Made by a program: the position numbers and the translations under genes. Shown here in pieces: positions 60,899 to 64,000 of a stretch of DNA of 64,000 nt (positions are counted from its first letter, which is position 1; every line of letters starts with the position of its first letter). The notes under the pieces are model-generated. The model did no database searches, was not told the DNA's origin, and worked only from the letters and a program-made list of their open reading frames with translations. Source of the stretch: Puia sp. (lineage in GTDB: Bacteria; Bacteroidota; Bacteroidia; Chitinophagales; Chitinophagaceae); the NCBI GenBank assembly GCA_031292515.1, contig JARLGZ010000054.1, forward strand, positions 124,001 through 188,000, read 5' to 3'.

Positions 60899-63094
60899 CT
60901 AATTTCTCAAACTAAAATCCGCGGCGATCTTTTCATCCCTGGAATGACTGCCCAGGATGATCCGGTAGTGGCCGCTATATAATCTCCATCCGTTTTTCCC
61001 GAGATCCCATTTTTGCAGTTCGCTGACCGGGATGGAGAAATTCACTTCCCGGCTTCCGCCGGCGGCAACGGAGACTCTTCTAAATGCTTTAAGCTCCCTG
61101 ACCGGCATCCTTTCGATCCCGGGGTACTGGATATAAGCCTGCACGACGTCGTCACCGTCTATTTTGCCCTCGTTGCTTACCTCTATGGAGAAAGAGAGGG
61201 TGTCCTTACCGGCATAGCTGCCTTTGAGCGGCTGTTTCCAGGAATACCCGAACCTGGTATAGCTCAGACCATACCCAAAGGGGTATTGCACCGGACCCGC
61301 GTAGTAACGGTAGGTCCTGCCGGCCATGCCGTAGTTTTTATAGTCGGGAAGATCGCCGGGCGAGCGGTAGAAGGTGACCGGCAGATGTCCTGAAGGCGAG
61401 GTCTTTCCCAGGAGGATGTCCGCCAGCGCATTGCCGCCTTGCTCGCCGGGATACCAGGCCAGGATGATGGCATCCGCGTAGGGCTCGATGGGGGAGATGT
61501 CCACGGCGCTGCCCGCGGTGACGACGACGACAAGCGGTTTGCCTTTAATGCTCTTTCGTAACGCTTTTATATATGCGATATGACTGGCGGGAAGGGAGAG
61601 GTCCGCCCGGTCTCCTCCATGCGCGGCGAGGAAGGCATCTCCCTCCTCTCCCTCCATAACGGGAGTGAGACCGATGATCGCAATCGTCGCATCGGCATTG
61701 GAAGCCGCCCAGGTGCCGCCGAAATGTATCGTATCGGTATAGTCACAACCCTGGTCGTATTCTACGCGGATGCCCGGGCCGGCTGCCGCGGTAAGGCCCT
61801 CTGCAAAAGTGACCATATTGGATGACATCCCATGATAATTTCCTGCCAGGGCGTCGAGGGAAGAAGCATTGGGCCCGACGATCATGAAGGCGTTGTATTT
61901 ACTCTTGTCGAAGGGCAGTACCTGTTCCCGGTTTTTCAACAGCACCATACTTTGTTCCGCGAGTGTCCTGGCGAGAGCGATATGCGCCGGGTTGTGTACG
62001 CTGTCGGCGCCGTAGGAGCCGAAGGGAAGCTGCTCTTTTTTGTCGAAGAAACCCAGTTTGATCTGTGTACGCAGCAGAGGGCTTAAGGACGAATCGATCT
62101 GTGCGGGGCTGATCATTCCCTGATCGACGGCTTTCAACGCGTCGTTTTGCAGGATATCGGAACAGTCCATGTCGACCCCGGCTTTTATGGCGGCGGCGGC
62201 TACTTCCACAGGACTATTCATGACCTTATGCCGTTCCCATATATCGTCCAACGCTCCGCAATCCGTCACGACATGTCCCGCAAAATGCCATTCGTTGCGA
62301 AGGATATGTTGCAGCAGGGTAGGACCGGTGCAACAGGGTTCGCCATTCACCCGGTTGTACGCGCACATGATCGATTCGACACCGGCGTCGACCAGCTTTT
62401 TGAAGGCATAGAGATAGGTCTCCCTGAGATCTTTTTCGTCGACGATCACGTTGAAACTGTGTCTGCCGGCTTCCGGGCCGCTGTGCACGGCAAAGTGTTT
62501 GGCGCATGCCGAGGCCTTTAAGTGATTCGGGTCGTCTCCCTGTAGCCCTTTTACAAAGGCCGATCCCATGCTGGCCGTCAGGAAGGGGTCTTCGCCATAA
62601 GTCTCCTGTCCCCGTCCCCAGCGCGGATCGCGGAAGATATTGATATTGGGCGACCAGAAAGTCAGCCCCATATACTGGATGCTTTTCCCGGCCCCGGCGG
62701 AGAGATTGTATTTTGCCCGGGCCTCGGTGGAGATAAATCCCGCGGCCTGCCGGAGCAGGGCGGGGTTGAAAGTCGCCGCCATGCCAATGGCCTGCGGGAA
62801 GATCGTTGCCTCTCCCGCCCTGGCGACACCATGCAGGGCCTCGTTCCACCAGTTATACGCGGGTATTCCCAGACGCGGGACCGCCAGGCTCTGGTATCCC
62901 AGCAGGGAGACTTTTTCCTCCGGGGTCAGCCGGCCCAGCAGGTCCCGGACCCTTGCCGCAACAGGTTGTGAAGGATCCCGGAAGACGGTGTCGGGTTGGC
63001 TATTCACGGTCGACTGCGCGTACAAAGAGAACGCTGATACACCAAGCAGCAGCATGAACAGCATGAAAAAGATGCGTATTCTCATATCTGACAT
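60899..63094 (-). CDS. GH3 beta-glucosidase/beta-xylosidase-like enzyme
   Basis: 731 residues with a signal peptide (FFMLFMLLLGVSAFSLYAQ). The (beta/alpha)8 domain has NWWNEALHGVARAG, PRWGRGQETYGEDP and KHFAVHSGPEAGRH, with the catalytic nucleophile in FAGHVVTDCGALDDIW. The alpha/beta sandwich with VTAGSAVDISP and the FnIII-like end (VVQAYIQYPGIERMPVRELK) are complete. The NWWNEALHG form is typical of GH3 beta-xylosidase-like enzymes, but glucosidase activity is equally possible. It is the last large gene of the glycan-use region. Confidence 0.93.
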   Translation of the reverse strand: MSDMRIRIFFMLFMLLLGVSAFSLYAQSTVNSQPDTVFRDPSQPVAARVRDLLGRLTPEEKVSLLGYQSLAVPRLGIPAYNWWNEALHGVARAGEATIFPQAIGMAATFNPALLRQAAGFISTEARAKYNLSAGAGKSIQYMGLTFWSPNINIFRDPRWGRGQETYGEDPFLTASMGSAFVKGLQGDDPNHLKASACAKHFAVHSGPEAGRHSFNVIVDEKDLRETYLYAFKKLVDAGVESIMCAYNRVNGEPCCTGPTLLQHILRNEWHFAGHVVTDCGALDDIWERHKVMNSPVEVAAAAIKAGVDMDCSDILQNDALKAVDQGMISPAQIDSSLSPLLRTQIKLGFFDKKEQLPFGSYGADSVHNPAHIALARTLAEQSMVLLKNREQVLPFDKSKYNAFMIVGPNASSLDALAGNYHGMSSNMVTFAEGLTAAAGPGIRVEYDQGCDYTDTIHFGGTWAASNADATIAIIGLTPVMEGEEGDAFLAAHGGDRADLSLPASHIAYIKALRKSIKGKPLVVVVTAGSAVDISPIEPYADAIILAWYPGEQGGNALADILLGKTSPSGHLPVTFYRSPGDLPDYKNYGMAGRTYRYYAGPVQYPFGYGLSYTRFGYSWKQPLKGSYAGKDTLSFSIEVSNEGKIDGDDVVQAYIQYPGIERMPVRELKAFRRVSVAAGGSREVNFSIPVSELQKWDLGKNGWRLYSGHYRIILGSHSRDEKIAADFSLRN

Positions 63095-63347
63095 TTCAGT
63101 TTGTTTCGAATGTTCTTCCTATTACCTCAATGTTCTGTTCTTCGTATTGCCTACTCTTAGTCATTATTACCCCTTCTTACTCACCGGCAATTTCGGTGAA
63201 AATTCCCGAGGTTCCAGCCATGGTTCCCGGGTGATCCGGCAATGGCGCTACTACAAAGCGACAGTAACCTTTTGGTTAGCGTCCAATCCTCTCCCGGTTC
63301 AGTCGTTTTTTATGCTGCAGCTATCTGCCCCCTCCCAGGATTAATAA

Positions 63348-63381
63348 TTAAAATATACTTATATATATAAGTATATTTTAA
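63348..63381. promoter_or_regulatory. 34-bp perfect AT palindrome
   Basis: TTAAAATATACTTATAT and its exact reverse complement follow each other without a spacer. It could be a regulator site, a cruciform, or the end of a transcription unit; no T-rich tail argues specifically for a terminator. Confidence 0.6.
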
Positions 63382-63498
63382 TCAAATATTTGAATTTATT
63401 TTTTAGAAATACCCCAAGGTCCTGACCTGTCTGTCCGAAGTCTTCCCCCACGACCTGTTTCGATATTCATTCGCTGCGAAGGGGTCTTGGTCATAAAC

Positions 63499-63512
63499 AT
63501 TGTATATACAAT
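63499..63512. promoter_or_regulatory. ATTGTATATACAAT palindrome
   Basis: A 14-bp perfect palindrome 86 bases before the LpxR-like start, followed by two AGTTGTA direct repeats (63513 and 63528). It may be an operator for this gene. Confidence 0.4.
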
Positions 63513-63597
63513 AGTTGTAGATATGATAGTTGTATGGACATCTTAAGCCGGTACACGATCTCAGTCTGCTATTTCAAAAGCATTTAAAATATGGGTT

Positions 63598-64000
63598 ATG
63601 ACACGATTTTTACTCTTTTCGTTCTTTTCAGCCATCTTACTCAACCTGCCGGTCCCGGGAGGCGCTTCCGCCCAGGATCACACCCCCGATCGCCTTTTTC
63701 ATGTTTATGTTGATGACGACTACCTGAACGTCCGCGGCAAGGGGACGGATGACGCCTACACAGGAGGTACCAGGTTTGCTTTTTTCTACACGAAGGATCA
63801 CCCTTCCCGGTTTTTTTTCGACAAGGCGCTGCCGAAAGCGGGAGACAGCAGCGTAAATGTCTTTGGATGGTCTCTGATGCAGATCATGTTCACACCGGAC
63901 AACATCTGCGATCCTTCTTTTCAACCCAATGACTATCCCTGGTCTGGAGCACTGTTCGCCACCCACTCCCTCTATTCCTACAACCGGGCGAAGAAATACG
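63598..64000 (+). CDS. LpxR-like lipid A deacylase, N-terminal part
   Basis: The gene starts at ATG 63598 and runs off the right edge; 134 residues are visible. A signal peptide (MTRFLLFSFFSAILLNLPVP, cut near ASAQ) is followed by FHVYVDDDYLNVRGKGTDDA and YTGGTRFAFFYT, the N-terminal block of LpxR (DUF2219) outer-membrane enzymes that remove the 3'-acyloxyacyl group of lipid A. In LpxR the equivalent Asn/Asp-rich start and Tyr-Thr-Gly/Asn-Gly are conserved. The call is moderate as the catalytic His/Asp part lies mostly outside. Confidence 0.75.
   Translation, partial: MTRFLLFSFFSAILLNLPVPGGASAQDHTPDRLFHVYVDDDYLNVRGKGTDDAYTGGTRFAFFYTKDHPSRFFFDKALPKAGDSSVNVFGWSLMQIMFTPDNICDPSFQPNDYPWSGALFATHSLYSYNRAKKY

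Larger units (their letters stand above)
63095..63597. other. gene-free gap with palindromes
   Basis: No gene is supported. It holds decayed repeats of GTTCTTCCTATTACCT type near 63113-63160, a 34-bp perfect palindrome at 63348-63381, a shorter palindrome at 63499-63512, and the presumed promoter of the LpxR-like gene. Confidence 0.6.

Overview
The window reads as chromosomal DNA of a Bacteroidota member, most likely a Chitinophagaceae-type soil or plant-associated bacterium. The signs are recurrent TAnnTTTG -7 promoter elements placed a few bases before start codons, almost no Shine-Dalgarno sequences, a type IX secretion (CHU_C-type) sorting domain, a two-gene sigma/anti-sigma unit of Bacteroidota style, DUF6702 and HupE-like genes, and a GH92/GH2/GH3/GH5 glycan-degrading set. 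The species assignment is inference; no rRNA gene is present.

Layout. 1-2.1 kb: end of a Gfo/Idh/MocA oxidoreductase, a SnoaL-like gene under a striking double inverted-repeat operator, and two small exported proteins. 2.3-8.85 kb: an accessory, AT-richer stretch with an AraC regulator, NTF2-like and SDR genes, a decayed MqsR/MqsA toxin-antitoxin module, a TetR-hydrolase operon with a 30-bp palindromic operator, an overlapping two-gene unit (GNAT-like protein plus unknown partner), and a 3' fragment of tRNA-Asn. 8.9-20.3 kb: esterase, M1 peptidase/HupE/DUF6702 group, CNNM-CBS protein, PAP2 phosphatase, LTA-synthase-like sulfatase and an unknown large lipoprotein. 20.3-36.2 kb: mostly housekeeping (methyltransferase, glmM, cysteine desulfurase, FGGY kinase, SDR, Crp and AraC regulators, mutS, TrmH-type methylase, UbiA-type prenyltransferase, ruvX, def, RluA-type synthase, lipB).

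36.3-47.4 kb: small exported proteins, a PLP enzyme divergent from a nucleotidyltransferase, an ECF sigma factor translationally coupled to a membrane protein that joins an anti-sigma-like cytosolic part to a periplasmic trypsin-like protease, a repeat lipoprotein with two terminators behind it, an Fsr-like transporter with a FadR-type regulator, beta carbonic anhydrase, and a T9SS-exported protein. 47.6-64 kb: a glycan-use region (two HGSNAT-like membrane acyltransferase-type proteins, GH5, GH2, GH92, GH3) without SusC/SusD, mixed with Fic, an atypical response regulator, a divergent GAPDH, an outer-membrane barrel, an orphan HigB-like toxin, and the start of an LpxR-like gene.

The most notable points are the sigma factor/anti-sigma-protease fusion, the overlapping GNAT-like two-gene unit in the accessory stretch, the toxin-antitoxin and tRNA relics, several precise palindromic operators, and short degenerate tandem repeats that fill gene boundaries and in places extend into coding sequence as added N- or C-terminal residues. 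Functional calls rest on motifs read by eye and family recall; no database search was run.
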